DNA of 64,000 bases from Tabrizicola_A aquatica (GTDB lineage Bacteria; Pseudomonadota; Alphaproteobacteria; Rhodobacterales; Rhodobacteraceae): the NCBI GenBank assembly GCA_965194375.1, contig CBDAEL010000006.1; one strand, written 5' to 3'. Below are positions 19,720 through 29,366 of this stretch, in pieces. Position 1 is the first letter of the stretch. Each line of letters opens with the position of its first letter. Made by a program: the position numbers and the translations under genes. The notes below the pieces were generated by a model that was given only the letters and a program-made list of their open reading frames with translations, was not told where the DNA came from and did no database searches.

Positions 19720-20255
19720 CAGCCGCGGGCGGCCACGGTGCGCAGGGCGGTCTCCACCTCATGCCAAGCGGTGCGGGCCATGGAGCGGAAGGTGAGGACG
19801 AGGAAGCTTTCCTCGCTTTCACGCAGCAAGATGGCGGACATGTGCCCCAAGGGCGCGCGAACCGCGCGGCCCACCGGGAAGGCTTGCAGCCGCAGGTCCA
19901 AGGGGACATGGCGCATCAGCACATCGTGCGCCTTGGCGCCCGTCAGACGCAGCGCGGACCAACCGCCGGATTGGTCGGTAACCGCGGCAGAGGCCCCAAA
20001 ATCGGGGGCCTCAACACCGATCAGGAAGGCCTGTTCGCGGCCAGTCCAGACCAGCACAGCGCCGTCCTTATGCGCCAGCATGTTGGGGGCGGGAAAGGTC
20101 AGTTCCAAGGGCTTCAGCGCCTTGTTTGCGGCCTTTTCCTGCCCCGGAAAGAGGGCGATCGAGGTGATCGGGCCAAGATCCACGGGGGTTAGGGTGCAGC
20201 TGCCATGGGTCAGGGCCGCGTGGTCAACGGCGGGCTTTGCGATGAGTTCAGGCAC
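19719..20255 (-). CDS. soxG: Sarcosine oxidase gamma subunit
   Basis: A 178-residue protein matching the small gamma subunit of heterotetrameric sarcosine oxidase, which oxidatively demethylates sarcosine to glycine with transfer of the methyl group to tetrahydrofolate. The sequence has a folate-binding-like T-protein C-terminal character (WSALRLTGAKAHDVLMRH, GHMSAILLR, FLVLTFRSMARTAWHEVETAL). The frame is open to 20354, but a GTG at 20255 overlapping the end of soxA by 8 bp fits the family start (VPELIAKPAV). It lies in the order soxB-D-A-G. Confidence 0.88.
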   Translation of the reverse strand: MPELIAKPAVDHAALTHGSCTLTPVDLGPITSIALFPGQEKAANKALKPLELTFPAPNMLAHKDGAVLVWTGREQAFLIGVEAPDFGASAAVTDQSGGWSALRLTGAKAHDVLMRHVPLDLRLQAFPVGRAVRAPLGHMSAILLRESEESFLVLTFRSMARTAWHEVETALRTVAARG

Positions 20256-23169
20256 GAAGCTTCTCCCCCTCTTTGTCGTGGAACACCGGATCGCAGACCT
20301 CGGCCAAAAGGTCCAAGCCCCGCAGGTGATCGACGATGCGGATCTTTTCGCCATGCCGCGCGCGGCCGTTTTTCAAGAAGCCCAGCGCAAGGCAGGCGCC
20401 CATCAGATCAGAATGGGCGAATGAGGTGATATAGCCTTGGCTTTGTTCGCGCCCGACCGTGTCGCCTTGGGTAAAGAGATGCGCGCCCGAGCAAGGTGGG
20501 GTGCCGACCACGATCTTCAGGCCGACAAGCTGCTGACGCTCGGGCCCAACAAGGCCGGGGCGGGCCGCCATGGCCTTGCCGATGCAGTCCTTCTTCGGGC
20601 TGATCATCTTTTCCATGCCGATGTCAAAGGCCGTGGTGCGGCCATGAATCTCGGCATGGGTGATAAAGCCTTTCTCGACGCGCAGGACGTTCAGCGCCTC
20701 CATCCCGTAGGGACCACCGCCCATGGTTTCGGCCTTGGCCACCAGATCGCGGAACAGGCTTTCGCCAAAGCGGGTGGGCACGGCGATTTCATAGCCCTCT
20801 TCGCCCGAAAACGAGATGCGGAAGAGCCGGGCCTTGACCCCGCCCACCGTCACCGGGCCACAGGCCATGAAGGGGAAATCCGCGAGAGGCTGATCGAGAA
20901 CCGCGTTCAGAAGCGCGCGGGATTTTGGGCCCGCCACGGCGAATTGCGCCCAAGATTCTGTGACCGAGATAAAGCGCAGGTCCCAGTTGATGCAGTGGGT
21001 TTGGTGAATGAAGTCGAGATGGCGCATCACCAGACCAGCGGCGGCCGTGGTGGTGGTCATCAGGAAGTGGTTTTCCCCCAACCGCGCCGTCGTGCCATCG
21101 TCCAGCACATAGCCGTCTTCGCGCAGCATCAACCCATAGCGCACGCGCCCCACGGGCAAGGTGCTGAAGGTGTTAGCATAAACCAGATCAAGGAAGCGCG
21201 CGGCGTCGCGGCCCTGAATGTCGATCTTGCCCAAGGTCGAGACATCGGCCACGCCCACGGCGCTGCGCACCATGGCCACTTCGCGGTCGCAGGCCTCTTG
21301 CCACGTCGTCTCGCCGGGTTTGGGGAAGTAGCTGGGGCGATACCAAAGCCCAGCCTCGATCATCGGCGCGCCACGGTCGCGGCTGGCCTGATCCGATGTC
21401 ATGAAGCGTTGCGGCGCAAAGCCAGCCCCGCGCCCCCCTGCCCCCATCGCCGCGATGGAAACGGGCGTATAGGGTGGGCGGAAGGTGGTGGTGCCGGTTT
21501 GTGGGATGCCGCGCCCGGTGGCATCGGCCAGAACGGCCAAGGCCCCCACATTCGAGTTCTTGCCCTGATCGGGCGCCATGCCTTGGGTCGTATAGCGCTT
21601 CATGTGCTCGACCGACGCATAGCCTTCCACGGCGGCCTGTTTGACGTCTTTGGTGGTGACGTCATTGGCAAAATCCAGCCAAGCGCGGCCTTTGCCCTCA
21701 ACCGCCCAAAGGGGTTCGATGGCATAGGGCAGGCCCTCAGCCTTGGGCAGCGCGGCTTTGCCGGGGTTCAGCCCCAGATCGCCCAGCGCCGCCTTCGCGG
21801 CCTCATGCCCCGCGGCAAGGCAGCCATGGGTGGTGAAGATGCCATTGGCCGACCCGGCGGCCGTGAGGCCGGGAACCGCGCCCTCGGCGGGCACGAAGGC
21901 GGCAATCTCATCGTTCCAGCGCGGGCGACCATTCATGTGGCAGGTCAGGTGCAGCGTGGGGTTCCAGCCGCCTGACATCGCCAGCAGATCGGTTTCCAGC
22001 TTGAATTCGCCCCCCGCATGGTGCCCTTCGATCCGGGTCAGACCGTGGCGTCCAGCGGTGTCGGTGATGCGGGCACCCAGATAGACCGGGCAATCCTCAA
22101 CCGCGCTGGCATTGGTGCGGCTGTCGAGGATGGCCGCGACCTGCACGCCTGCGGCCATCAGCGCACGGGCGCTGGCGCGGGCGCCGTCGTTGTTGGCAAA
22201 GAGCGTCACGCGCTGACCGGGGACAACGCCATAGCGGTGCAGATAGGTTTCCACAGCACTGGCCATCATGATGCCGGGGCGATCATTCATCGGGAAGGCA
22301 ATCGGCCGTTCCAGCGCGCCAGAGGCAAGGATCGTGCGGCGCGCGGTGATGCGCCAGAAGCATTCGCGCGGCACATCGGGACGGGCGGGCTTGTGCAGCG
22401 CCACGCGTTCAAGCGCCGCGAACACGCCGTCATCATAGGCCCCGGTCACCGTGGTGCGGCGCATGATGCGGACATTGGGCAGCGCGGCGAGTTCGGCCTC
22501 GGCCGCGGCCACCCAATCCAACCCCGGCGCGCCGTCGATGGTCTCACCGTTCGATATCAGACGCCCGCCAAGGCGGCTGTCCTCATCGGCCAAAATGACA
22601 TCAGCCCCGGCGCGGGCGGCAGTCAGGGCCGCCATAAGCCCGGTCGGGCCACCGCCGATGACCAGAAGATCGCAAAATGCGAAAGCCTTTTCGTAATGCC
22701 CCTCATCATGGCGGCCCGAAAGACTGCCAAGCCCTGCCGCGCGGCGAATGGCGGGCTCGTAGATCCGCTCCCAAAAGGCGCGCGGCCACATGAAGGTCTT
22801 GTAGTAAAAGCCCGCCGAGAGAAACGGGGCCATAAGGTCATTCACCGCCAGAAGGTCAAAGCGAAGGGACCCCATGCGGTTCTGGCTGCGGGTGGTCAGC
22901 CCCTCAAACAACTCCTGCATCGTGGCGCGGACGTTCGGGGTCTGGTTGGCTGCGCCGATCACTTCGATCATCGCGTTCGGCTCTTCAGATCCGGCGGTCA
23001 GCACCCCACGCGGGCGGTGGTACTTGAAACTCCGCCCCACCACTTTGACGCCATTGGCCAAAAGCGCCGAGGCGACAGTGTCGCCCTTGAACCCCTGATA
23101 AGGCTTGCCGTCGAAGGTAAAGCTGACGGGCTTTGCGCGGTCGATCAGCCCCTTGCCTGCGATCCTCAT
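20248..23169 (-). CDS. soxA: Sarcosine oxidase alpha subunit
   Basis: A 973-residue alpha subunit. An N-terminal 2Fe-2S-like ferredoxin fold region (FTFDGKPYQGFKGDTVASAL, lacking the ferredoxin cysteines) is followed by an NAD-binding domain (DLLVIGGGPTGLMAALTAARAG). The C-terminal half is an aminomethyltransferase (T-protein) domain for folate with SGEEGYEIAVP and LNVLRVEKGFITHAEI. The start at 23169 (MRIAGKGLIDR) overlaps the soxD stop as ATGA. Size and domain order are normal for heterotetrameric TSOX. Confidence 0.96.
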   Translation of the reverse strand: MRIAGKGLIDRAKPVSFTFDGKPYQGFKGDTVASALLANGVKVVGRSFKYHRPRGVLTAGSEEPNAMIEVIGAANQTPNVRATMQELFEGLTTRSQNRMGSLRFDLLAVNDLMAPFLSAGFYYKTFMWPRAFWERIYEPAIRRAAGLGSLSGRHDEGHYEKAFAFCDLLVIGGGPTGLMAALTAARAGADVILADEDSRLGGRLISNGETIDGAPGLDWVAAAEAELAALPNVRIMRRTTVTGAYDDGVFAALERVALHKPARPDVPRECFWRITARRTILASGALERPIAFPMNDRPGIMMASAVETYLHRYGVVPGQRVTLFANNDGARASARALMAAGVQVAAILDSRTNASAVEDCPVYLGARITDTAGRHGLTRIEGHHAGGEFKLETDLLAMSGGWNPTLHLTCHMNGRPRWNDEIAAFVPAEGAVPGLTAAGSANGIFTTHGCLAAGHEAAKAALGDLGLNPGKAALPKAEGLPYAIEPLWAVEGKGRAWLDFANDVTTKDVKQAAVEGYASVEHMKRYTTQGMAPDQGKNSNVGALAVLADATGRGIPQTGTTTFRPPYTPVSIAAMGAGGRGAGFAPQRFMTSDQASRDRGAPMIEAGLWYRPSYFPKPGETTWQEACDREVAMVRSAVGVADVSTLGKIDIQGRDAARFLDLVYANTFSTLPVGRVRYGLMLREDGYVLDDGTTARLGENHFLMTTTTAAAGLVMRHLDFIHQTHCINWDLRFISVTESWAQFAVAGPKSRALLNAVLDQPLADFPFMACGPVTVGGVKARLFRISFSGEEGYEIAVPTRFGESLFRDLVAKAETMGGGPYGMEALNVLRVEKGFITHAEIHGRTTAFDIGMEKMISPKKDCIGKAMAARPGLVGPERQQLVGLKIVVGTPPCSGAHLFTQGDTVGREQSQGYITSFAHSDLMGACLALGFLKNGRARHGEKIRIVDHLRGLDLLAEVCDPVFHDKEGEKLRA

Positions 23170-23438
23170 TTCGCACCGCCTTTCAGATCGGCCACCAGTT
23201 CGGCGCTGTAAATCTCGTGGGTGACGGTGTTGCGATGGACGCGCAGCCACTGGGCGCAGCCGGTTTCGTGATACCACAGGTCATGCGTCTTGCCCGCCGG
23301 GTTGTCGCGCAGGTGCAAATGGTCGTCCCATGCCTCAATCGGGGCATCGGGAGCGGGGCGGTTCAGATAGTCATCTGATCCGTAGTAGTAGAATTCGCGC
23401 CGGTCGCGGGGGCCGCAAAGGGGGCATGGGATGCGCAT
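23166..23438 (-). CDS. soxD: Sarcosine oxidase delta subunit
   Basis: A 90-residue zinc-binding delta subunit of sarcosine oxidase. It begins MRIPCPLCGPRDRREFYYYG with the CxxC half of the zinc site and carries His/Cys in YHETGCAQWL. The WDDHLHLRDNPAG segment is typical of SoxD. It lies 11 bp behind soxB and overlaps soxA by 4 bp. Confidence 0.96.
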   Translation of the reverse strand: MRIPCPLCGPRDRREFYYYGSDDYLNRPAPDAPIEAWDDHLHLRDNPAGKTHDLWYHETGCAQWLRVHRNTVTHEIYSAELVADLKGGAK

Positions 23439-23449
23439 GAAAGTGTCCC

Positions 23450-24700
23450 TTAATGCAGGTTATGCTGGCTGCCGGTGCCTTCCTCGTCGAGGATCTGGCC
23501 GGCGCGGAAGCGGTCAAGGCGGAAGCGGCGGGCGACATCATGCGACTGGCCGGTGGCCATCAGATGCGCCATGCACCAGCCCGAGGCAGGCACAGCCTTG
23601 AAGCCGCCATAGTTCCAACCGCAGTCGATGAACAGACCGTCAACAGCGGTCTTGTCGATGATCGGGCTGCCATCGGGCGTCATATCCATGATGCCCCCCC
23701 ATGAGCGCAGCACCTTGGCGCGCCCAATCATTGGCACCAGCGTCATGCCAGCTTCCATCACATGCTCGACCATCGGCAGGTTGCCGCGGCTGGCATAGGA
23801 GGCGTAGAAATCCAGATCGCCCCCGAACACAAGGCCACCCTTGTCGGACTGGCTGATGTAGAAGTGCCCCATCCCGAATGAGATGACATGGTCGATGACG
23901 GGCTTCAGGCCTTCGGTGACAAAGGCTTGCAGGATATGGCTTTCAATGGGCAGGCGCATGCCCGCCATGGCCGCGACCTGACCGGAACGGCCTGCCACGA
24001 CGATGCCGACCTTGGCCGATTTGATCGCGCCGCGCGTGGTTTGCACGCCCACGACCTTGCCGTTTTCGACATCAATCCCGGTGACTTCGCAGTTCTGGAT
24101 CAGATCAACGCCCAACTGGTCCGCGCCGCGCGCATAGCCCCACGCCACCGCATCATGGCGCGCCGTGCCGCCGCGCGGATGCAAAAGCCCGCCGTAAATC
24201 GGAAAGCGGGTGTTTTCAAAGTCGAGATAGGGCAAGAGATCGCGCACGCCCTCGCGGTCCAGAAGGATCGCATCATCGCCTTGGTTGATCATCATATTGC
24301 CGCGCCGGGCAAAAGCATCGCGCTGGCCGTCCGAATGGAAGAGGTTAATCAACCCGCGCTGCGAATGCATGACGTTGTAGTTCAGCTCGCCCTCAAGACC
24401 TTCCCACAACTTCATGGAATGGCTGTAGAATTCCGAGTTGCCCGGCAGGAAGTAGTTAGCGCGCACGATGGTGGTGTTGCGCCCGATATTGCCGCTGCCG
24501 AGATAGCCTTTTTCCAAGACCGCGATGTTGCGCAGCCCGTGGTTCTTGGCCAGATAATAGGCGGTCGACAATCCATGCCCGCCGCCGCCGATGATGATGG
24601 CGTCGTAAGCGGCCTTGGGGGCCGGGTCGCGCCACGCGGGCATCCAACCCTTGTTGCCGAAAAGCCCTTCGGTGAAGACTTTGAAGCCTGAATAGCGCAT
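23450..24700 (-). CDS. soxB: Sarcosine oxidase beta subunit
   Basis: A 416-residue flavoprotein beta subunit carrying non-covalent FAD and covalent FMN in the family. The FAD-binding motif is DAIIIGGGGHGLSTAYYLAKNHG; YLGSGNIGRNTTIVRANYF is the TSOX/dimethylglycine-dehydrogenase signature, and FIDCGWNYGGFKAVPASGW is near the C-terminus. It is the first gene of soxBDAG. The 102-bp gap to the asparaginase gene could hold its promoter, though none was recognised. Confidence 0.96.
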   Translation of the reverse strand: MRYSGFKVFTEGLFGNKGWMPAWRDPAPKAAYDAIIIGGGGHGLSTAYYLAKNHGLRNIAVLEKGYLGSGNIGRNTTIVRANYFLPGNSEFYSHSMKLWEGLEGELNYNVMHSQRGLINLFHSDGQRDAFARRGNMMINQGDDAILLDREGVRDLLPYLDFENTRFPIYGGLLHPRGGTARHDAVAWGYARGADQLGVDLIQNCEVTGIDVENGKVVGVQTTRGAIKSAKVGIVVAGRSGQVAAMAGMRLPIESHILQAFVTEGLKPVIDHVISFGMGHFYISQSDKGGLVFGGDLDFYASYASRGNLPMVEHVMEAGMTLVPMIGRAKVLRSWGGIMDMTPDGSPIIDKTAVDGLFIDCGWNYGGFKAVPASGWCMAHLMATGQSHDVARRFRLDRFRAGQILDEEGTGSQHNLH

Positions 24701-24802
24701 GATGCCTGCCCCGTTCTTTCGTCCGCAGTGAAGCGGCTTAGCGGTTTATATGCAAGAGCTTGGCGCGATTTCCTTTGACGCAGACGACAAAGTTTGTCGC
24801 AA

Positions 24803-25663
24803 TCAGGCTGCGGGCGGCGCGACAGAGAGGCGCAGCCACAGCCGGGCGAGCGCCTGTTCAGCCGACATCCGGCCGCCATTCTCCACGCCTGCGGCCCAAA
24901 GGGGCGCACCTGCGGCATAGGCGCCGGGCTCCAGCCCGCCCTTCAGGCATTGGCTGACCGCGATCATCGGCTTGCCCTTCGCGGCCATCAGAGTTTCAGC
25001 CAAAGCGGCGGGCATGGTGCCCGCGCCAAAGACGCGCAGAACCGCGCCATCCAGCGCGCCAAGCGCAGCGGCCAATGCCCGCGGCGAAAGGCCGGGTGTC
25101 AGTGAGACGATGCCCACCGATTGGCCAATGTCGAACCGCCGGGCGGGGGGTGCCGGTGGCGCCGCCGGCTCACCCACCGGGGCGAAGGCGGCGGCGTCTT
25201 GGGAATCCAGCTTGGAGACTGCGCCTGCGGGCAGAACCTGCCCGCCAAAGGCCAGATGCAGACCCGGCTTCGCACCCAGCGCGGTCTGGATTGCCAGCGC
25301 CAGGTTGCCTTCGGCGTCCGAGCCCGCCACGCCAAGCGGATGCATCGAGCCGGTCAGAACCACCGCCCGCCCCTGCCCCACCCCTGCAGCCTCCAACGCC
25401 GCCCCGGTAAAGGCCATTGTGTCGGTGCCATGGGTCACGATCACCGGGCCAGGAGCCGCTGCGATGCGGTCCAAAAGCGCGTTCCAGATCGCAGGCCCCA
25501 AATCAGCACTGTCGATCAGCGGGTCAAGCTTTTGGTGATCAAGCGTCAGCCCCGGCGCAATCAGCGCCAGCGCCGCCGCCACCTTTTCAGGCGCGGGGCG
25601 CAGGCCGTTTGGCCCTGCGGTCATGCAGATGGTGCCGCCGGTTTCGATCAGGGTCAGATGCAT
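24803..25663 (-). CDS. Asparaginase family protein
   Basis: A 286-residue member of the L-asparaginase/glutaminase family (hydrolysis of Asn or Gln to the acid and ammonia). It has the first threonine motif in LIETGGTICM and the second in VTHGTDTMAFTGAAL, the two active-site blocks. FGAGTMPAALAETL with VSQCLKGGLEPGAY are further family segments. It is shorter than the usual 320-350 residues. It sits 18 bp downstream of the glutamate dehydrogenase stop codon and upstream of soxB, so a role in amino-nitrogen catabolism is plausible. Confidence 0.85.
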   Translation of the reverse strand: MHLTLIETGGTICMTAGPNGLRPAPEKVAAALALIAPGLTLDHQKLDPLIDSADLGPAIWNALLDRIAAAPGPVIVTHGTDTMAFTGAALEAAGVGQGRAVVLTGSMHPLGVAGSDAEGNLALAIQTALGAKPGLHLAFGGQVLPAGAVSKLDSQDAAAFAPVGEPAAPPAPPARRFDIGQSVGIVSLTPGLSPRALAAALGALDGAVLRVFGAGTMPAALAETLMAAKGKPMIAVSQCLKGGLEPGAYAAGAPLWAAGVENGGRMSAEQALARLWLRLSVAPPAA

Positions 25664-25681
25664 CGGTGCCTTTCAGCCCCC

Positions 25682-27115
25682 TTAAAGGCCCTTGGAGCGA
25701 TAGGTTTTGGCCACGCGGTCAATGGCCACGATATAGGCCGCCACCCGCAGATCATCCACATCGGTGCGGCCGTGCCAGACCTCACGCATGGCCTGATAGG
25801 CGGTGCGCATGGTGTCGTCCAGCCCCGAGCGCACCAGCGCCAGTTCATCTGAGCCTTGCAGGAACTTCTCCTTAAAATCGGCCGCCATGGTCCAGCCAAG
25901 GCCCTGATCCGAGGACAGACGCTCAAACTCCTCGACCAAGAGCCGCGAGCGGGCCTCTTCGGCGCGGCGCTGCATGCGGCCAAAGCGGATGTGCGACAGG
26001 TTCTTGACCCATTCAAAGTATGACACCGTCACCCCGCCTGCGTTGGCATACATATCGGGGATGATCAGCGTGCCCTTGCGGCGCAGGATGTCATCGGCAC
26101 CAAAGGTCACCGGGCCATTGGCCGCCTCGATGATCAGGGGCGCCTTGATGCGCGCGGCATTGCCAAGGTTGATGACACCCTCCAGCGCGGCGGGAATAAG
26201 GATGTCGCATTCCATTTCCAGCACCGCCGCGCCATCCGCCACATGACGGCCCTTGGAATACCCGGACAATAATCCGCCGTTGCGGTTCATGTGCTGGCGC
26301 AGGTCTTCGATGTTGATGCCCTTGTCATCCAAGATAGCGCCATCGCGTTCGATGACAGCGATGACGCGCGCGCCATCCTCTTCGGACAGGAACTTGGCGG
26401 CGTGATAGCCCACATTGCCAAGACCCTGCACGATCACGCGCTTACCCTCCAGATCGCCGGTCAGGCGGGCGGCGGCGCTGTCCTCGGGGTAGCGGAAGAA
26501 CTCGCGCAGCGCGAATTGCACGCCCCGGCCCGTCGCCTCGACCCGGCCTTGGATCCCGCCTGCATGGGGCGGCTTGCCGGTGACACAGGCTTTGGCGTTG
26601 ATGTCGGTGGTGTTCATGCGCGCATATTGGTCGGCGATCCACGCCATTTCGCGCTCGCCCGTCCCCATGTCCGGGGCGGGCACGTTTTGCGCAGGGTGAA
26701 TCAGGTCGCGCTTGATCAGCTCATAAGCAAAGCGGCGGGTGATCTGTTCCAGCTCATGCTCGTCCCATTGGCGCGGGTCAATGCACAGGCCCCCCTTGGA
26801 GCCGCCGAACGGCGTTTCAACCAGCGCGCATTTGTAAGTCATGAGGGCGGCCAGCGCCTCAACCTCATCTTGGTTGACGCCCAGCGAATAACGGATGCCC
26901 CCTTTCACCGGTTCCATATGTTCGGAGTGAACGGATCGGTAGCCCACAAAGGTCTCAATCTTGCCACGCAGGCGCACCCCAAAGCGCACCGTATAGGTCG
27001 AGTTGCAGACCCGGATTTTCTCCTCAAGCCCGGGGGAGAGGTCCATCAGCGCGGTGGCGCGTTTGAACATCAGATCAACCGATTCACGAAAGCTGGGTTC
27101 GCCGGCAACAGACAT
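25682..27115 (-). CDS. Glu/Leu/Phe/Val dehydrogenase (glutamate dehydrogenase)
   Basis: A 477-residue NAD(P)-dependent amino acid dehydrogenase, most likely glutamate dehydrogenase, interconverting glutamate and 2-oxoglutarate plus ammonia. It has GGIRYSLGVNQDEVEALAAL, the catalytic lysine block TPFGGSKGGLCIDP, APDMGTGEREMAWI, and the Rossmann motif VIVQGLGNVGYHAAKFL. The longer frame to 27424 has no family similarity; the ATG at 27115 (MSVAGEPSFRESV) gives the expected N-terminus. It heads a minus-strand block with asparaginase and sarcosine oxidase. Confidence 0.9.
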   Translation of the reverse strand: MSVAGEPSFRESVDLMFKRATALMDLSPGLEEKIRVCNSTYTVRFGVRLRGKIETFVGYRSVHSEHMEPVKGGIRYSLGVNQDEVEALAALMTYKCALVETPFGGSKGGLCIDPRQWDEHELEQITRRFAYELIKRDLIHPAQNVPAPDMGTGEREMAWIADQYARMNTTDINAKACVTGKPPHAGGIQGRVEATGRGVQFALREFFRYPEDSAAARLTGDLEGKRVIVQGLGNVGYHAAKFLSEEDGARVIAVIERDGAILDDKGINIEDLRQHMNRNGGLLSGYSKGRHVADGAAVLEMECDILIPAALEGVINLGNAARIKAPLIIEAANGPVTFGADDILRRKGTLIIPDMYANAGGVTVSYFEWVKNLSHIRFGRMQRRAEEARSRLLVEEFERLSSDQGLGWTMAADFKEKFLQGSDELALVRSGLDDTMRTAYQAMREVWHGRTDVDDLRVAAYIVAIDRVAKTYRSKGL

Positions 27116-27474
27116 GTGGTTCCTCCCCTTGGACGCCCGCCGGATGGCGGCGCTTAGGTCTGGTGTAAGCCACAAGACTGGCAAATGTCCGCGTCGATTG
27201 GCCGAATGTTTGCGCCAATTTGTAGCGTTATGTGATTCGGATCTGTCCGTTTTGGGCAAGCCTGCCGCAATTGGGCGCCGCTTTGGACAGGCAGTTGTTT
27301 CGGTTGCGGGCACAGTCAAACCGGGCTGGGCGGGATCGTTTCCAATTGGCCTGTGCCGGTCTGGCCACCGCCGCCTTTGCCACAATTTCGCCACAACTTC
27401 GCGACAACTCCAAGGCGGGGGCAAGGACGAATTGCGACTGGGGCGACCCGGAGCAAGACAACGGGATAGGTTTC
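27116..27474. other. Divergent intergenic region (gdh / tadG-like)
   Basis: 359 bp between two divergent genes. It must hold promoters for both, but no consensus boxes, operators or small genes were recognised. Frames extending into it from either gene have no family resemblance. Confidence 0.45.
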
Positions 27475-29070
27475 ATGGCTGCCCTCATGACCAAAGCACT
27501 GCGCGTTTATGCCAAGGCCGAAGACGGCGCGTTGATCGTCTTCGCCCTGTTCTTGTTCGTTTTGATGGCGATGATGGGCGGGGTGGCGATTGACGTTCTC
27601 AGATATGAGACCACCCGCACCCATCTCTCACAGACGCTGGACCGCTGCACGCTGATGGCCGCAGGGCTGACCCAGCGGCTGGATCCACAATCGGTGGTCG
27701 AGGATTGTGTGGAAAAGGCGGGCCTCGCGGACAAGCTGGAAAGCGTTGTGGTGCTGGATGGGCTGAGCAGCCGCGATGTGCAGGCCACGGCGCGGGCGGC
27801 AACCAACCCATTCTTTCTGCACTTGATCGGGATTGACGAGTTTGACGCCCAAGCCGGGTCACGCGCGGTGCAGACGATCACCAATGTGGAAATCGCACTG
27901 GTGCTGGATGTCTCCGGCTCGATGTCGGGGGCCAAGATCGCCAATCTGCGGGCGGCGGCGTCGAATTTCGTGGCCGATATGCTGGACAGCGACCCCAATC
28001 AGCGCGTGTCGATCACGGTCGTTCCTTACAATGCACAGGTCAATTTGAGCCCGACCCTGCGCGGTAAGTTCAACGCAACTCATCTGCACAATGTGACGGA
28101 TGTGAACTGCTTGGAACTACCAAACGCGGTCTTTGGCGCCCCGGCTATTCCGCGCAATGTGGCGCTGCCAATGATGGCGTGGTCGGACCATTACTACGGC
28201 ACCCTGACGGGTGGCTATGTGAACCCAACCGACACAACCTATGCCCGGCCCAACACGTCCGCGAACTTCTGCCGCCAAACGCCGGCCAATGTGGTGCGGA
28301 TGGCCAGCCAGAACCGCGCCCAGTTGCAATCGCAGATCAACGGGTTGCAAGCGGGCGGCAACACCTCGATCGTGCTGGGCATGAAATGGGGCGCGGCATT
28401 GCTCGACCCGGCGGCGCGGTCGATCTTCAGCGAATACATCGATGATGGGCTGATGAGCGGCAACCTTGAAGGCCGTCCCTTCAGCTACAATGACCCCGAA
28501 AGCATGAAGGTGATCGTGCTGATGACCGACGGCGAGCATGTGGCGCATGACCGGATCAACGATGCCTTCAAGTCCGGCCCCTCACCGATCTGGCGCAGCG
28601 CGGGCGATGGGCGTTATTCCATCCACCACCCGACTCAACCCGGCACCAACAAGTTCTATGTGCCGCATTTGAACACTTGGCGCGCGACGGCTTGGACCAA
28701 CACGGCCACCCCCGCCCAGCGTCAGGATTGGCGCGAAGTCTGGGCCAATCTGCGGCTCAGCTATGTGGCGTGGCAGTTCTATGGCCGCCCCTATGGCGAC
28801 GCCGCCTATAACAACGCGATCACTTCGATGCGGTCGGTCTATGCCTCGGCCACGACCATGGACACCATGCTGCAAAGCACCTGCAATCAGGTGAAAGACA
28901 ACGGCGTCATCGTCTATGGTATCGCCTTTGAGGCACCCGCGCGCGGTCAGGCGCAGATCTCGGGCTGTGCTTCCTCGCCTCAGCACTACTACGAAGCAAC
29001 AGGCTCTGAAATCGGCGCGGCCTTTGACTCGATCGCGGCGAACCTGACGATGCTGAAGCTGACCCAGTAA
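27475..29070 (+). CDS. TadG-like protein with von Willebrand factor A domain (copy 1)
   Basis: A 531-residue protein of the TadE/TadG type. After a short cytoplasmic stretch a single hydrophobic segment (LIVFALFLFVLMAMMGGVAI) leads into a region common to TadG-like proteins. A VWA domain follows with the MIDAS motif VLDVSGSMSG (about residue 145) and IVLMTDGEHV. The C-terminus carries conserved Cys residues in STCNQVKDNGVIVYGIAF and SGCASSPQHYYEA. Start candidates are 27475 and 27487. The domain likely faces the periplasm and may bind partner pili or envelope proteins. A close paralogue lies 296 bp downstream. Confidence 0.85.
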   Translation: MAALMTKALRVYAKAEDGALIVFALFLFVLMAMMGGVAIDVLRYETTRTHLSQTLDRCTLMAAGLTQRLDPQSVVEDCVEKAGLADKLESVVVLDGLSSRDVQATARAATNPFFLHLIGIDEFDAQAGSRAVQTITNVEIALVLDVSGSMSGAKIANLRAAASNFVADMLDSDPNQRVSITVVPYNAQVNLSPTLRGKFNATHLHNVTDVNCLELPNAVFGAPAIPRNVALPMMAWSDHYYGTLTGGYVNPTDTTYARPNTSANFCRQTPANVVRMASQNRAQLQSQINGLQAGGNTSIVLGMKWGAALLDPAARSIFSEYIDDGLMSGNLEGRPFSYNDPESMKVIVLMTDGEHVAHDRINDAFKSGPSPIWRSAGDGRYSIHHPTQPGTNKFYVPHLNTWRATAWTNTATPAQRQDWREVWANLRLSYVAWQFYGRPYGDAAYNNAITSMRSVYASATTMDTMLQSTCNQVKDNGVIVYGIAFEAPARGQAQISGCASSPQHYYEATGSEIGAAFDSIAANLTMLKLTQ

Positions 29071-29366
29071 CGCGCACTGGGGCAAACCGGAGCGGATGGG
29101 CGGGGACGAATCATGTCTTTCGGCCCCCGCTGCAAAGATCGGCAGCACCTTCCGCCGAAGCCCGGACAAGCAGGGCTGTTTCCGCGTTGACGACAAAGCA
29201 CCAACAGATCGCGCACTGTCACCGCAGGGGCCAGCATGGCGCGGGATCGTCTTAGCTTTCACACCATGACGCCACATTTGCGCCCAAAGGTTAATGCAGG
29301 GTCACAGCGTGTAAGGGTCTGCCAGAAGGCTGCCCAGTATCGTTTTTGCCGAAGTGGAGGCACCCC
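29071..29366. other. Gap between the two TadG-like genes
   Basis: 296 bp with no convincing gene on either strand. No clear terminator or promoter was recognised. The ribosome-binding site GGAGG of the next gene is at its right edge (about 29356). Confidence 0.45.
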
